Shown: one piece after another, positions 27,486 to 35,322 of the stretch
Layout: the number at the start of each line of letters is the position of its first letter
Position numbering within the stretch: the stretch's first letter is position 1
DNA from: Nitrosopumilus sp.
Lineage (GTDB): Archaea > Thermoproteota > Nitrososphaeria > Nitrososphaerales > Nitrosopumilaceae
Assembly (NCBI RefSeq): GCF_025698945.1
Contig: NZ_JAILWM010000004.1
Coordinates: 62,001 to 126,000, forward strand
Direction of reading: 5' to 3'
Length of the DNA: 64,000 nt
Made by a program: the position numbers and the translations under genes
The notes under the pieces: model-generated
What the model was told of the DNA's origin: nothing
The model's database searches: none
The model's input: only the letters and a program-made list of their open reading frames with translations

Positions 27486-29224
27486 TTTTTAGATACAGAA
27501 TAGCCAATGTATACCTCTTCTGTTGAAACTATTTTACTTTCAATCTTCTCAAATTTGTATTCTTCAAAATCTTTTACTTGATCATAAAAACTCTCTCCAA
27601 TAATAACTCCATTAGGGGGAGAATTTCTATTCAATTTAGCACATCTGTTTACTGTACTTCCAAAAATATCATTAACAGAAGATGTTGATGCTCTTGCTAT
27701 TCTAACAATTCCATATGTAGCACTAATTCTATAATCTAAGGTTGGCAGATTAATTTTTTTTAATTTCTTTACTATTTCATCGTGTGCATTACTTAATGCT
27801 AGACAACAATCTAAACATTTTTTCAAAGTATCTTTCTCATTTCCATTTTCAAATGAAAAATAGAATAATAATGCGTCACCAATATTTTTTACGACAATTC
27901 CTCCAAATTTATTAATTATTGCAGCAATAGAATTAATAAAAATATTATAAAATTCACTTGTTTCGGTCTCTGATAGATTTGAACATATTTTTGTAGAATC
28001 CATAATATCTATCATTCCTACACAATATTTTTCACTTTGATCAGAGAATTGTAACAAAATATCTTCTTGTTGCCTAATTACTTCTTCTTTCTCTTTGATT
28101 TCAAATAGTGATTCTTGAAGCTTCTCTGCCATTGAATCAAATGCAAAAGAAAGTTCTCCTATTTCATCTCTAGTTTTAATATTTGTTCTAACATCAAAAT
28201 CTCCACTTGCTATTTTATTTGCAGCATTTTTCAATTTAATTATGGGTCTTGAAAGAGATTTTGAAATTAGAAAAGCTGCAACTCCCATTCCTAATGTAAT
28301 TAAAATTCCTGTCTGAAAAATTCTACTTTGTAGAATATCTATTGGTTTTTCTACCTCAGCCTGATCAATTTCTACAAGCAAAACTATTCCTAAATCATTT
28401 GCACAATAAGATGAACCATAAATCGGTGTCTTCCTATAATCTGTATAAAATCCAACAAAATCTATTCCTTCATTTAGACATTTTTGGACTGCTAAAGAAT
28501 CCACTCTTTGTTGAAATACTGCATTTTCTAAAAATCTAGACTCTGATAACATCAAATAATTACTGTTAACAATATAGACCTCGCCTGTTTCTCCTAGTCC
28601 ACTTCTGTTAATCAGTATGTTATCTAATGTAGCAGTTCTCATTTTAGATATAATTACACCAATAGCCTGCTCTCCCCTTTTGCTATCTTTGGCAAACACT
28701 GGTGATACAACCAACATTTTTTTACCATTTTCTGTTGGCGTGAATTCAATAAATGATGAAGTTAGACCCTTTTGGAATAGTGGATCATCTGAATAATCTT
28801 CATTTGTAATTCGCTCAAGTGAAAAGTAAACCTTACCAGAGGAACCAATTATCTTTACATCTTCAAGTCCTATTGAAAATCCAACTGATTCTTGGAATGC
28901 CTGAACTTGAATTAAAAAATCTCTACGATTAAGTTCTCTGTTCTCTTTTATTTTTTCTTCCGAAACTTCATTCATCTTTGCTAACAATAATTGAATCATA
29001 GGATCATTTGCAAGAATATTATTTTGTTCAATTCTTGATTCAAAAAGTAATCTTAGAGTCTCCCCACGTACTGTAGATTCTCCTATTAATTGATCACCTG
29101 TTCTCTCCTTTAGAATCTGATCTGCATAATTGAAACTAAGAATACCTGTAATTGATAATGCGACAACTGATACTAGCATTACCAAAAAAATTAGTTTTTT
29201 ATCAAGATTAAATGTGATTGACAA
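27473..29224 (-). CDS. Membrane class III adenylate/guanylate cyclase with extracellular sensor and HAMP
   Basis: 583 residues: membrane helix (about 10-32), external sensor of dCache type (about 35-300), second helix (about 302-322), HAMP (about 323-376), short coiled coil, cyclase domain (about 398-570). Catalytic metal aspartates are D406 (MIDIMDST) and D450 (NIGD); K446 and D519 match base-selecting positions. The transition-state pair is N526 but K530 instead of Arg, so activity may be weakened or altered. A signalling receptor producing cAMP or cGMP, or a degenerate effector. Confidence 0.85.
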   Translation of the reverse strand: MSITFNLDKKLIFLVMLVSVVALSITGILSFNYADQILKERTGDQLIGESTVRGETLRLLFESRIEQNNILANDPMIQLLLAKMNEVSEEKIKENRELNRRDFLIQVQAFQESVGFSIGLEDVKIIGSSGKVYFSLERITNEDYSDDPLFQKGLTSSFIEFTPTENGKKMLVVSPVFAKDSKRGEQAIGVIISKMRTATLDNILINRSGLGETGEVYIVNSNYLMLSESRFLENAVFQQRVDSLAVQKCLNEGIDFVGFYTDYRKTPIYGSSYCANDLGIVLLVEIDQAEVEKPIDILQSRIFQTGILITLGMGVAAFLISKSLSRPIIKLKNAANKIASGDFDVRTNIKTRDEIGELSFAFDSMAEKLQESLFEIKEKEEVIRQQEDILLQFSDQSEKYCVGMIDIMDSTKICSNLSETETSEFYNIFINSIAAIINKFGGIVVKNIGDALLFYFSFENGNEKDTLKKCLDCCLALSNAHDEIVKKLKKINLPTLDYRISATYGIVRIARASTSSVNDIFGSTVNRCAKLNRNSPPNGVIIGESFYDQVKDFEEYKFEKIESKIVSTEEVYIGYSVSKNQLV

Positions 29225-29369
29225 TGTACTTCATAATTTATTTTCTATTAATATCAAGTCTTCTAATTTTTACTATATTATACTTTAAGTAATTCTATAA
29301 CTTGATAATTACTTGCCATTATTGAAATTAATGATATTCATTTAATTATTGATTTTATTATAAAAATAT

Positions 29370-30356
29370 ATGAAATTTTTATTTCTTCTTTCAATATTGC
29401 TGCTCATAGGCATAATCCCTCTTGTTGACGCAGAGGAATACATCATTGATATTCCATTTGGAGCCTATAATCCTGAATTAAATACACCTACAGAAGTTTG
29501 GTATGATCCACCCCAAATGTTTCTCAAAGTTGGTGATACTATAACTTGGTATAATGACGATATTGAAGGTCATACTGTAACAAGTGGTGAGGGCTCTGGA
29601 AGATTTGGATGGATGAGTGATAATTTTGGTACCCCTGATGGTATTTTTGATAGTGATAGAATACTTCCGGGAGAATCTTGGTCTTACAAATTTGAAGAAT
29701 CTGGAACATTTTCTTATTTTTGTACAATTCATCCGTGGATGGATGGAATTTTAATTGTTGAAAAACAAATACCTGATTATCCACATGATGCAACTGGTAA
29801 GAAATTAAATTTTCCTTTACTACAATACACTCCTGATCTAGCCATTGAAGTAAACTTATCGTGGGATCCGCCAGTTATCAAAACCCATGAAAAAATTCAA
29901 TTTGTATATCAATTCTATGATCCACAAACAAATTCTAATCTAGCTGAAATGAAATATAATTTTATAATATTTCAAAATGGAAAAGAAATTTTTCGTGATG
30001 AAGGTCTAAGTCAGATTGGAGGGGATTATAGAAATTTTGTTTTTAGTGATTCAGGTTCAATCATTATAAGAATAGAAGGAATTCACTCCCCATCTATTTT
30101 TGCTGAAGAAAGTGTTACAGTATCTGGTGATGTACAAAGTAAAGAACAAAGATCAGTTGATTTTACTACTGCAGTTTATGATAATCCCGAAAAAACTTCA
30201 CATGAAACATATCACATAAAACCTGCTCAAAGACTTACAACATACTATGAATTAATGTTAATCATAATTTTAGTTCCAGGAATAATGTTCATTGCTGCAT
30301 TGCTTTGGCTAAAGAAAAAACCAAAGATTCCTGAAGCGTCATCAGGCGCTGTTTAA
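29370..30356 (+). CDS. Plastocyanin-like blue copper protein, membrane anchored
   Basis: 328 residues: signal peptide (about 1-21, VDA-EE), a cupredoxin domain with copper ligands His in EGHTVTSG and the Cys-His-Met loop YFCTIHPWMDG, then a second beta domain (about 145-250) and a C-terminal membrane helix (about 287-310). In ammonia-oxidising archaea such proteins are thought to carry electrons outside the cell in place of cytochromes c. ATG start. Confidence 0.9.
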   Translation: MKFLFLLSILLLIGIIPLVDAEEYIIDIPFGAYNPELNTPTEVWYDPPQMFLKVGDTITWYNDDIEGHTVTSGEGSGRFGWMSDNFGTPDGIFDSDRILPGESWSYKFEESGTFSYFCTIHPWMDGILIVEKQIPDYPHDATGKKLNFPLLQYTPDLAIEVNLSWDPPVIKTHEKIQFVYQFYDPQTNSNLAEMKYNFIIFQNGKEIFRDEGLSQIGGDYRNFVFSDSGSIIIRIEGIHSPSIFAEESVTVSGDVQSKEQRSVDFTTAVYDNPEKTSHETYHIKPAQRLTTYYELMLIIILVPGIMFIAALLWLKKKPKIPEASSGAV

Positions 30357-30397
30357 ATTTAAAATAAGAAAAAGAAATTAAAAATGATTGAACTAAT

Positions 30398-30697
30398 CTA
30401 ATCGATTAATTCAGTCCAACCTTTGACGAAGACTGAGTTCTTGTAGAGTGGAACTGGTTGTCCAACGGTAAAGTCCATTGGTCTCATCCAAAAGATTGCT
30501 TTTGTTGGGCATACACCAATGCATGCACCATCTGAAATACATCTTTCTGGGTAGAAAACAAATGCTTTACCTCTCTTCCAGCCTTCAACTGGTTTTACTC
30601 TAAGTACATCTGGTCCCAATGTTGTACAGATTTCTACACATAGTGCACATCCGATACACATCTGTTCGCTGATGTCTGGAATAATTCCTACTGGCAT
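30398..30697 (-). CDS. Ferredoxin with CxxDxxC cluster (7Fe/8Fe type)
   Basis: 99 residues, two iron-sulfur motifs. The first is C14xxC17xxC20xxxC24. The second is C53xxD56xxC59xxxC63-P, where the middle cysteine is Asp. Such Asp-containing sites hold [3Fe-4S] or an Asp-ligated [4Fe-4S] cluster in Pyrococcus and Sulfolobus ferredoxins. Cytosolic electron carrier for low-potential enzymes. ATG at 30697, with an AT-rich box about 30 bp upstream and a tandem 20-bp repeat further up. Confidence 0.93.
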   Translation of the reverse strand: MPVGIIPDISEQMCIGCALCVEICTTLGPDVLRVKPVEGWKRGKAFVFYPERCISDGACIGVCPTKAIFWMRPMDFTVGQPVPLYKNSVFVKGWTELID

Positions 30698-30721
30698 AAC
30701 AAAAGTAATTCTTGTTTTGCT

Positions 30722-30733
30722 CTTAATATAATT
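30722..30733 (-). promoter_or_regulatory. TATA box of the ferredoxin gene
   Basis: On the minus strand the element attatattaaga lies about 25-35 bp before the ferredoxin ATG, suggesting a leaderless or very short-leader transcript. The tandem repeat begins about 18 bp further upstream, in position to bind a regulator next to the basal promoter. Confidence 0.55.
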
Positions 30734-30750
30734 TGCCTAAAAATATGATG

Positions 30751-30788
30751 TTATAACGGCGTTTGAAATTTTATAACGGCGTTTGAAA
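30751..30788. repeat. Two tandem direct repeats upstream of the ferredoxin promoter
   Basis: The 18-bp sequence ttataacggcgtttgaaa occurs twice without mismatch (30751-30768 and 30771-30788), with period 20 bp, two helical turns. No third copy is seen nearby. It lies between the ferredoxin promoter and the end of the next minus-strand gene (8 bp away). The GC-containing core stands out in the AT-rich spacer. Confidence 0.9.
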
Positions 30789-30796
30789 ACTGATCG

Positions 30797-31426
30797 CTAA
30801 AAATTATTTCTTTCTTTTTTTATCTTAAATGACTTTGAAAATATATTATTCTCATCTAAAATATTGATTACTATATCATCTTTAGATTTTTTTAGGAAAT
30901 ATACTCCTGTTTTTCCTGATTTAATGACATGTTTTCCTCCTGGAGATATTACCCATTCCCCATTCTCTTTCTTTCTAGCCATTGCAGTAACTACAACTGA
31001 AGAATTTACTTGTCTTGATATTGATGAAAGCAACATTATACAAGAATTGATGAATCTAGCTGATTCTAGATCATCAAACATATTGTAAACCCCATTAAAT
31101 GAATCAATTATTACTAGAAAATTTTCTTTTGAAATTTTTGATATGATTTCTGATAACTTCTCTTTCCAATCTGTCTTATCAGGATGAAATAATATTATAT
31201 TTTCTTTTTTTGGTATCATTTTAGATTCCACATATCCAGTGTATAACAAATCCATATCGACAAAAATTATTGGCATTTCTAAAGAATTGATTAGTCTATC
31301 TAGAAATTCCATTTTATGAAATGGCTCTGAGCATAAAATTATACTGGGAACGTGATTTTGAAATTCATTTTTAATATGGACTAAATTATCATCTAAAACT
31401 TGGTCAGGACTTTTATCCAACAACAT
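30797..31426 (-). CDS. RecA/KaiC-fold-like protein lacking a Walker A motif
   Basis: 209 residues. The layout recalls a RecA-type core: an N-terminal strand SIILCSEPFHKMEF where a P-loop would be, a hydrophobic strand ending in Asp-Ser (FLVIIDSFNGVY, Walker-B-like, about 109-120), and a late SPGGKHVIKSGKTGVYFLK segment like the L2/beta region of RadA paralogues. No GxxxxGK[ST] is present, so ATP hydrolysis is not expected. Possibly a regulatory or structural paralogue. Divergent from the PLP-enzyme gene by 23 bp. Confidence 0.55.
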   Translation of the reverse strand: MLLDKSPDQVLDDNLVHIKNEFQNHVPSIILCSEPFHKMEFLDRLINSLEMPIIFVDMDLLYTGYVESKMIPKKENIILFHPDKTDWKEKLSEIISKISKENFLVIIDSFNGVYNMFDDLESARFINSCIMLLSSISRQVNSSVVVTAMARKKENGEWVISPGGKHVIKSGKTGVYFLKKSKDDIVINILDENNIFSKSFKIKKERNNF

Positions 31427-31449
31427 TTTAGCATTTTACAGATATAATA

Positions 31450-32601
31450 ATGAATTTAGTTTCAAAAGATATTTCTGATGATTTTCCACAAACAGATAAA
31501 ATCTATCTAAATAATGCTTCAGTTTCCCTTATGCCTAATCAAAGCATACAAGCAATGAATGATTTTTTAATTACCTACAATTCTATTGGCCCTGATTCAA
31601 ATGAATCTAAATCCTTTATTGAGGAAAAACTTCGAAACGTCAGAAAAATTATTTCAACAATTATTTCCTGCCAACCTGATGAAATTGTTCTAACCCAAAG
31701 TACATCTGATGGAATCAATATAGTGGCAAATGGATTATCATATGGAAAAAATTCGAACATAATAATTCGTGGAATGACACATGAGCATCATTCTAATTTG
31801 TATCCTTGGCTAAAACTTAAAGAGAAAACTACGATAAGAAATTTACCTATAGACAATAATGGATTTTTTCAAATAGATGATCTAAAAACTAATCTAGATG
31901 ATAATACAAAATTAGTTGCACTTAGTCATGCATTATACAATACAGGTTCAATCTTACCTGTAGAACAAGTAGGAAAAATTCTAGATAATAAGATTCCATT
32001 TTTTATTGATAGCGCACAAACTATAGGATGTATAGATAATGTTGATGTATCAAAGATAAAGTGTAGCTTCATGTCTTTTAATGGATCAAAATGGCTTTGC
32101 GGTCCAATGGGAACTGGATTGTTTTATTGTAGTAGAAGTTCTAGTGAACTATTAGAGCCTAGAACAATTGGTGGTGAGTCTGCAATGATATATGAAAATG
32201 AAAAACTTGCCTACAAAGAATTACCAGACAAATTTCAAACTGGTTTTAGAAACTATGTTGGAATTGTTGGATTAGAATCATCTACTAAATACCTCCAAAA
32301 CTTTGGCATGAAAAATATTCGAGAAAAAAACATTCATCTATCAAGTTTATTCAGAGACGAGTTATCTAAAATTCCAAATGTAGAGTTGTATGGACCTGAA
32401 GATCCAAAGGATAGAACAAGCATCATATCTTTTAATATTGATGGCTTTGGTGCACAAGAAATAGTTGACAAACTTGAAAAACAAAATATCATTTTAGCAG
32501 TTAGAGAAATAATGGAAAAAAAGATTGTTAGAGTCTCTCCTCACTTTTTTAATAAAGAATCTGAAATCCTTCAGGTAGTTGATGCAATTAAAAAATTATA
32601 G
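31450..32601 (+). CDS. Class V aminotransferase-fold PLP enzyme (cysteine desulfurase-like)
   Basis: 383 residues. PLP-binding features: TQSTSDGIN, MTHEHHSN, FIDSAQTIGC and the Schiff-base Lys in SFNGSKWLCGPMGTG. The SufS active-site cysteine loop (RxGxHCAxP) is not present at the corresponding C-terminal position (ILAVREIMEKKIVRVSP), so it may be a selenocysteine-lyase-like, epimerase-like or other PLP enzyme rather than a cysteine desulfurase. ATG start. The 3' end overlaps the RAM-domain gene by 6 bp. Confidence 0.82.
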   Translation: MNLVSKDISDDFPQTDKIYLNNASVSLMPNQSIQAMNDFLITYNSIGPDSNESKSFIEEKLRNVRKIISTIISCQPDEIVLTQSTSDGINIVANGLSYGKNSNIIIRGMTHEHHSNLYPWLKLKEKTTIRNLPIDNNGFFQIDDLKTNLDDNTKLVALSHALYNTGSILPVEQVGKILDNKIPFFIDSAQTIGCIDNVDVSKIKCSFMSFNGSKWLCGPMGTGLFYCSRSSSELLEPRTIGGESAMIYENEKLAYKELPDKFQTGFRNYVGIVGLESSTKYLQNFGMKNIREKNIHLSSLFRDELSKIPNVELYGPEDPKDRTSIISFNIDGFGAQEIVDKLEKQNIILAVREIMEKKIVRVSPHFFNKESEILQVVDAIKKL

Positions 32602-32874
32602 ATTTTCTTGCTCTTCTATAACCATCATAGTCAAAGTTGATTGTACTTTGCTAATTTTTCTGACTTTGTTTGTGATAATTGAGCGAAGTTTTTCAGCATC
32701 ATCTGAAGATAGTTTGAGGACAATATCATATACACCGTATACCCCTTGAACCTCAAATGATATTTTTTCTTCAGCAAGAATTTGCTTTACCTCGCTAATT
32801 ATTGACTCATCTGATCCAAGATCAGAATTCAATAGAACATATGCAGTTGGCACATGAAAATTTTCATCAATCAC
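32596..32874 (-). CDS. Stand-alone Lrp/AsnC ligand-binding (RAM) domain
   Basis: 92 residues forming only the C-terminal regulatory domain of Lrp/AsnC proteins, with no HTH: TAYVLLNSDLG, VQGVYGVYDIVLKL, KVRKISKVQSTLTMMV. Stand-alone RAM proteins bind amino acids and may modulate partner Lrp regulators or enzymes. GTG start at 32874. Convergent with the PLP-enzyme gene. Confidence 0.85.
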   Translation of the reverse strand: MIDENFHVPTAYVLLNSDLGSDESIISEVKQILAEEKISFEVQGVYGVYDIVLKLSSDDAEKLRSIITNKVRKISKVQSTLTMMVIEEQENL

Positions 32875-32928
32875 TATTTAACCTTTGATAGCTCAAAAAC
32901 TGATTAATTACTATTCTATTGTATTTAT

Positions 32929-33591
32929 GTGAAACCAATAGATCTTACACTAACAATATCTGAATCTATTCCCAGTTTTCCAGGTTCTCCAAAACCAATC
33001 TTCATTGATTGGTCCAATATCAGAGATGATGGATATAATCTTGAACTGCTTTTCTTAAGTTCCCATACAGGAACCCATCTTGATGCACCTTTTCATTTTA
33101 TTAAAAACGGAATCAAAATACACCAAATTCCAATAAATCGACTAGTTGGAAACGCCTTCTTAATCAAAATTCCAAAATCAAAGAATTCATCAATTACAAA
33201 ACAAGATATTATCTCATTTGAAAAAAAGAATAGGAAAATTCCTAATGGCTCATCAGTATTCTTTTTTACTGGTTGGCAAAAAAATCTAAAAAAACCAAAT
33301 TATTTCACTGAAAATCCTGGATTAGATACTTTGGCATCAAAATATCTTTCATCAAAAAAACTCAATCTAGTTGGAATCGATTCACCTAGTATTGATCTTG
33401 GAAAAGCAAAATCATTTGCTGTACATCATCTTTTATCACAAAATAATATCTTAATTGTTGAAAATTTGGCAAACTTGAACAAAATTTCATCAAATGAATT
33501 TAATTTCACTATTTTACCTCTAAAACTAAAAGATGCAACTGGTTCTCCTGTAAGAGCTATTGCAACAGTCTTACACTCAAAAAATTCGTAA
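32929..33591 (+). CDS. Cyclase-family metal hydrolase (kynurenine formamidase-like)
   Basis: 220 residues, PF04199-type. The metal-binding HTGTHLDAPFHF motif (about 46-57) is intact, as is IDLTLTISESIPSFPGSP-like N-terminal patterning (first 20 residues, DLTLTIS...FPG). Family members include arylformamidases and isatin hydrolases, and the substrate here is unknown. GTG start. The stop overlaps the ATG of the phosphatase frame by 1 bp, so the two are coupled. Confidence 0.85.
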   Translation: MKPIDLTLTISESIPSFPGSPKPIFIDWSNIRDDGYNLELLFLSSHTGTHLDAPFHFIKNGIKIHQIPINRLVGNAFLIKIPKSKNSSITKQDIISFEKKNRKIPNGSSVFFFTGWQKNLKKPNYFTENPGLDTLASKYLSSKKLNLVGIDSPSIDLGKAKSFAVHHLLSQNNILIVENLANLNKISSNEFNFTILPLKLKDATGSPVRAIATVLHSKNS

Positions 33592-34118
33592 TGCTAAAAA
33601 TACAGGTAATATCAATCCAAACTATGAGCAAGCCTGGAAATATTTGGAGAAAGGTTCATGGTAAAATTACCAAGAAACCAACCAATTTCTCATGGTTAAT
33701 TGAAGACAAGCTTGCAGGTTCTGGAATGCCAACTAGTTATGATGAATTTCAATGGCTTGTAAACCAGGGAGTAAAATCAATTGTTACTATGACTGAGAAT
33801 GCTCTGCCTGAAAATTGGACACAATCAATTGATTATCTTCATGTACCAACACCTGATCTTACTGCTCCTGATATGGAGAAAATAGATTCTGCAGTAGAAT
33901 TTATTCATCAACAAATTTCAAAAGATTCTTCAGTAATGGTTCATTGCGCTGCAGGAATGGGAAGAGCAGGAACAATCCTTGCATGCTATTTTGTAAAGTA
34001 TAAAAAATTATCAGCAAAAGATGCCATTAAAAAAATTCGTGATGAAAGACCAGGCTCAATACAATCTGAAGTACAAGAATTAGCAATTACTTTTTATGAA
34101 AAACACGTAAGAAATTAA
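33591..34118 (+). CDS. Dual-specificity protein phosphatase
   Basis: 175 residues with the cysteine phosphatase loop VHCAAGMGRAGT (HCx5R, about 119-130) and a preceding general-acid candidate Asp in TPDLTAPD. Similar to archaeal small dual-specificity phosphatases. The start is uncertain: ATG at 33591 (overlapping the upstream stop) or the ATG at 33624 (MSKPGN), which gives 164 residues. The 3' end overlaps a miniprotein gene by 4 bp. Confidence 0.85.
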   Translation: MLKIQVISIQTMSKPGNIWRKVHGKITKKPTNFSWLIEDKLAGSGMPTSYDEFQWLVNQGVKSIVTMTENALPENWTQSIDYLHVPTPDLTAPDMEKIDSAVEFIHQQISKDSSVMVHCAAGMGRAGTILACYFVKYKKLSAKDAIKKIRDERPGSIQSEVQELAITFYEKHVRN

Positions 34119-34261
34119 ATAAATTCAGAAACTAGTTTACCATCAACAATTTTTATTTTTAATTTTTTATCTCCTTGAAAAATCATTGTCATATCGCCGT
34201 CTGCATCAGGCTCTTCAACCTTTACAAGTTCAGCCATTTTGATATCATCAAATTTTGCCAT
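34115..34261 (-). CDS. 48-residue miniprotein, paralogue A
   Basis: An intact frame, MAKFDDIKMAELVKVEEPDA at the N-terminus, then IFQGDKKLKIKIVDGKLVS and a stop. It aligns with the neighbouring 50-residue frame: MAK-D, the shared VEEPD box, an IF-strand, then IK-VDGK near the end. The shared protein pattern across two consecutive frames argues that both are real. It lies 9 bp after paralogue B on the same strand and overlaps the phosphatase stop by 4 bp. Predicted all-beta. Function unknown. Confidence 0.7.
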   Translation of the reverse strand: MAKFDDIKMAELVKVEEPDADGDMTMIFQGDKKLKIKIVDGKLVSEFI

Positions 34262-34270
34262 TTATGTCAC

Positions 34271-34423
34271 CTATTCAGGAATTGAAACAGTCTCAATTTT
34301 ACCATCCACTGCTTTTATGAACAAAAATCTATTGTCTTTAAAGATAAATGTAATTCCATCTTCCTTATCAGGCTCTTCAACTTCAAGTATTGGCTGTCCT
34401 AAAAGACCATCATATTTTGCCAT
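34271..34423 (-). CDS. 50-residue miniprotein, paralogue B
   Basis: An intact frame beginning MAKYDGLLGQPILEVEEPDK, followed by ITFIFKDNRFLFIKAVDGK and ending SIPE. It is a paralogue of the frame just downstream (VEEPD and VDGK boxes in register). A clean TATA box (ggatataagg on the minus strand) is centred 26 bp before its ATG, supporting an independent leaderless transcript for the pair. No known family recognised. Confidence 0.75.
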   Translation of the reverse strand: MAKYDGLLGQPILEVEEPDKEDGITFIFKDNRFLFIKAVDGKIETVSIPE

Positions 34424-34443
34424 AATGATTCCACAAAAAAGTT

Positions 34444-34453
34444 CCTTATATCC
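34444..34453 (-). promoter_or_regulatory. TATA box of the miniprotein pair
   Basis: Minus-strand ggatataagg is centred about 26 bp upstream of the ATG at 34423 and abuts the stop codon of the preceding gene (34454). The position is ideal for a leaderless transcript. Confidence 0.65.
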
Positions 34454-34990
34454 CTAATTGATTGTGATTTCAATTTCAGGGGAACTATTTTTTACGTTTC
34501 CTGGCTCTGTGTAATCATGTTTTTGCCATGATGCAAAAGCTTCTGCGCTTATCTTGTGCTTTCCCTTTCCTAAATCTGATGCTTTGAATACAAATTTTTC
34601 ATTAAAGTCAAATAATTCCTGTCTTACTTCCTCTTCTGATAGTCTGATAAATGGCTCAAAGTTTTTAGCTACCTGAACCCAAATCCTTCTATCTTTCATT
34701 GGATTGACAAGTTTTGGATTTCTAGTCCAAAAAATTGATGCCTTTCTGTACGTATCAATGGTTCTTCCCAGTTCTTTCTTCCTAAATCCACCTGTTGTCA
34801 GTTTAATACCGTATTTCATTTTGAATGAAACATCATTGTTATTGTATGCCTTTGTCCAATTTGCTTCATTGAACGCATTTCTAAGGTCACCTTCAAGTGA
34901 AAATTGGACATTTATCTCCACATTTTCATCAGATGAATATTCATCCTTTGATTTTACTAATTCTATTGCTGAAATCTTACTTTCTCCCAT
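34454..34990 (-). CDS. Conserved-looking cytosolic protein, function unknown
   Basis: 178 residues, no signal peptide or membrane helix. A beta-sandwich-like start (ISAIELVKSKDEYSSDENVEINVQF) and end (GKHKISAEAFASWQKH, SPEIEITIN) bracket a charged helical centre with many Trp and Arg residues. This resembles an Ig-like or arrestin-like arrangement, but I recognise no family. Divergent from rpoL by 51 bp. Confidence 0.65.
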   Translation of the reverse strand: MGESKISAIELVKSKDEYSSDENVEINVQFSLEGDLRNAFNEANWTKAYNNNDVSFKMKYGIKLTTGGFRKKELGRTIDTYRKASIFWTRNPKLVNPMKDRRIWVQVAKNFEPFIRLSEEEVRQELFDFNEKFVFKASDLGKGKHKISAEAFASWQKHDYTEPGNVKNSSPEIEITIN

Positions 34991-35008
34991 TCTAACCGCT
35001 CATAATGA

Positions 35009-35015
35009 TTTATAT
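35009..35015 (+). promoter_or_regulatory. TATA box of rpoL
   Basis: The motif tttatat is centred about 30 bp before the rpoL ATG at 35042, within the 51-bp divergent spacer. Confidence 0.55.
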
Positions 35016-35041
35016 CCACAATAAGTGCTTTTTCCGAATAC

Positions 35042-35320
35042 ATGAATGCCCAAGTGATCAGCTCAGAACCCAAAGAAATTAGCCTTTCAATCACCGAGAC
35101 TGATATAGGAATCTTATACATTATTCAACATGAGCTCCTAAAGGGGTCAAATATCGATTTTGCAGGTGTTATAGTCAAACACCCACTTACAAACGAATGT
35201 TGGATGAGAATTAATTCTAGTACAAAACCACTCGGTGAAATACAAAAAGCAACAGATTCAGCAATAAAGATGGCAGACGAATTAAAGCAATTGTTTAATT
35301 CGAAAATCAAGGTAAATTAG
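35042..35320 (+). CDS. rpoL: RNA polymerase subunit L (Rpb11/RpoL)
   Basis: 92 residues. Forms the Rpo3-Rpo11 platform of archaeal RNA polymerase. Family patterns: ILYIIQHELLKGSNIDFAG (dimerising helix region) and VKHPLTNECWMRI. ATG start just downstream of a TATA box. Followed 2 bp later by tfs, so transcription genes are grouped. Confidence 0.93.
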   Translation: MNAQVISSEPKEISLSITETDIGILYIIQHELLKGSNIDFAGVIVKHPLTNECWMRINSSTKPLGEIQKATDSAIKMADELKQLFNSKIKVN

Positions 35321-35322
35321 CA

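Noticed and set aside
29478-29793. Two minus-strand frames within the plastocyanin-like gene.
   Set aside because: They are antisense to a strongly supported secreted copper protein and show no motif.
30751-30788. Tandem repeat considered as a CRISPR array or mobile-element end.
   Set aside because: Only two copies with a 2-bp spacer, no Cas genes, no transposase. Treated as a regulatory repeat instead.
31450-32601. Annotating this as a cysteine desulfurase (SufS).
   Set aside because: The active-site cysteine loop is absent, so only the class V fold is supported.
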